Source of the DNA: an uncultured Lachnospiraceae bacterium
GTDB taxonomy: Bacteria > Bacillota > Clostridia > Lachnospirales > Lachnospiraceae
NCBI GenBank assembly: GCA_910586615.1
Contig: CAJUJP010000006.1
Coordinates: 54,542-118,541, forward strand
DNA length: 64,000 nt
Direction: 5' to 3'
In this document: one piece after another, positions 63,846-64,000 of the stretch
How the letters are laid out: every line of letters begins with the position of its first letter
Position numbering within the stretch: position 1 is the stretch's first letter
Notes under the pieces: generated by a model
Databases searched by the model: none
Told to the model about the DNA's origin: nothing
What the model saw: only the letters and a program-made list of their open reading frames with translations
Position numbers and translations under genes: made by a program

Positions 63846-64000
63846 TCAATACTTTAGTCCATAAAAAAGGCACAAACCTGCACTTGATGGTATAATTGAA
63901 TTGCGAATAACAATCACACAGCAAGGAGATTTATGCCATGTCAAGTGAGGCTGTAAAAAATCCTGTGTCTATGGGTAAAAATCTTTGTTGATATGAATCA
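63846..64000 (+). other. Possible 5' region of a further gene, cut by the window edge
   Basis: GGTATAAT (near 63888) and AAGGAG followed by ATG at 63939 look like a promoter and start region, but this frame stops after about 17 codons (TGA near 63990). It may be a leader peptide, a frameshifted gene or the left end of an insertion element; the next bases are needed. Confidence 0.3.

Noticed and set aside
63846..64000. Left end of an insertion sequence
   Set aside because: Promoter and start look possible, but the frame stops after about 17 codons and no terminal repeat can be confirmed before the window ends.

Overview
The window looks like the chromosome of a gut-type Clostridia, most likely a Lachnospiraceae member. 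The reasons are a proline T-box before an archaeal-type prolyl-tRNA synthetase, a type-2 GalT beside GalK, MutS2, YhaM, a Lrp/aminotransferase pair, strong AGGAGG-type ribosome sites, TTGACA/TATAAT promoters and moderate GC. No rRNA, tRNA or CRISPR array was found by eye.

Layout. 1-8 kb: the 3' part of a giant secreted Ig-like/YDG-domain surface protein. 8-31 kb: mostly housekeeping genes. These are T-box-proS, ackA, a BlaI/BlaR1-type sensor pair, a membrane-anchored amidase, a receiver protein plus hybrid histidine kinase plus AraC regulator, galK-galT, an XRE regulator, a DEDDh exonuclease, a VanW protein, an AIR-synthase-like protein, Lrp-aminotransferase and trmL. 31-36 kb, mostly on the minus strand: an OmpR-type two-component system and mutS2. 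36.4-46.5 kb: a cell-wall polysaccharide locus. It has a small XRE repressor divergent from glycosyltransferase, wecB, wzm/wzt-type ABC exporter genes, a 1.08-kilo-residue methyltransferase/coiled-coil/double-glycosyltransferase protein and an LtaS-like phosphoglycerol transferase. A TTGACA-N17-TAAACT promoter carries two 17-bp operators in front of it. 46.6-49.1 kb: an HtrA-like protein that has lost its catalytic triad, then yhaM.

49.3-64 kb is accessory DNA interrupted by the core gene rlmD. Left of rlmD are an XRE/membrane-protein pair, a fragment of an integrative-element sigma-like gene and a second BlaI/BlaR1-type pair with twin operators. Directly after the 3' end of rlmD come conjugation-gene remnants (PrgI/TcpE-like and TraC-like). 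They are followed by a defence/toxin cluster: a HipB/HipA-type module, a two-gene operon of a 150-aa orphan and a 419-aa RES-domain protein with an intact R-Y-E-S tetrad, a ParE/RelE-type toxin-antitoxin pair with a palindromic operator, and a 1433-aa Avs-like STAND NTPase with an N-terminal PD-(D/E)xK nuclease.

The best candidates for undescribed biology are the orphan/RES operon and the Avs-like protein beside it. Next come the triad-less HtrA protein, the operator-controlled polysaccharide promoter and a family of composite double-hairpin intergenic repeats, of which at least four copies lie directly after stop codons. All calls come from reading sequence; no database search was run.
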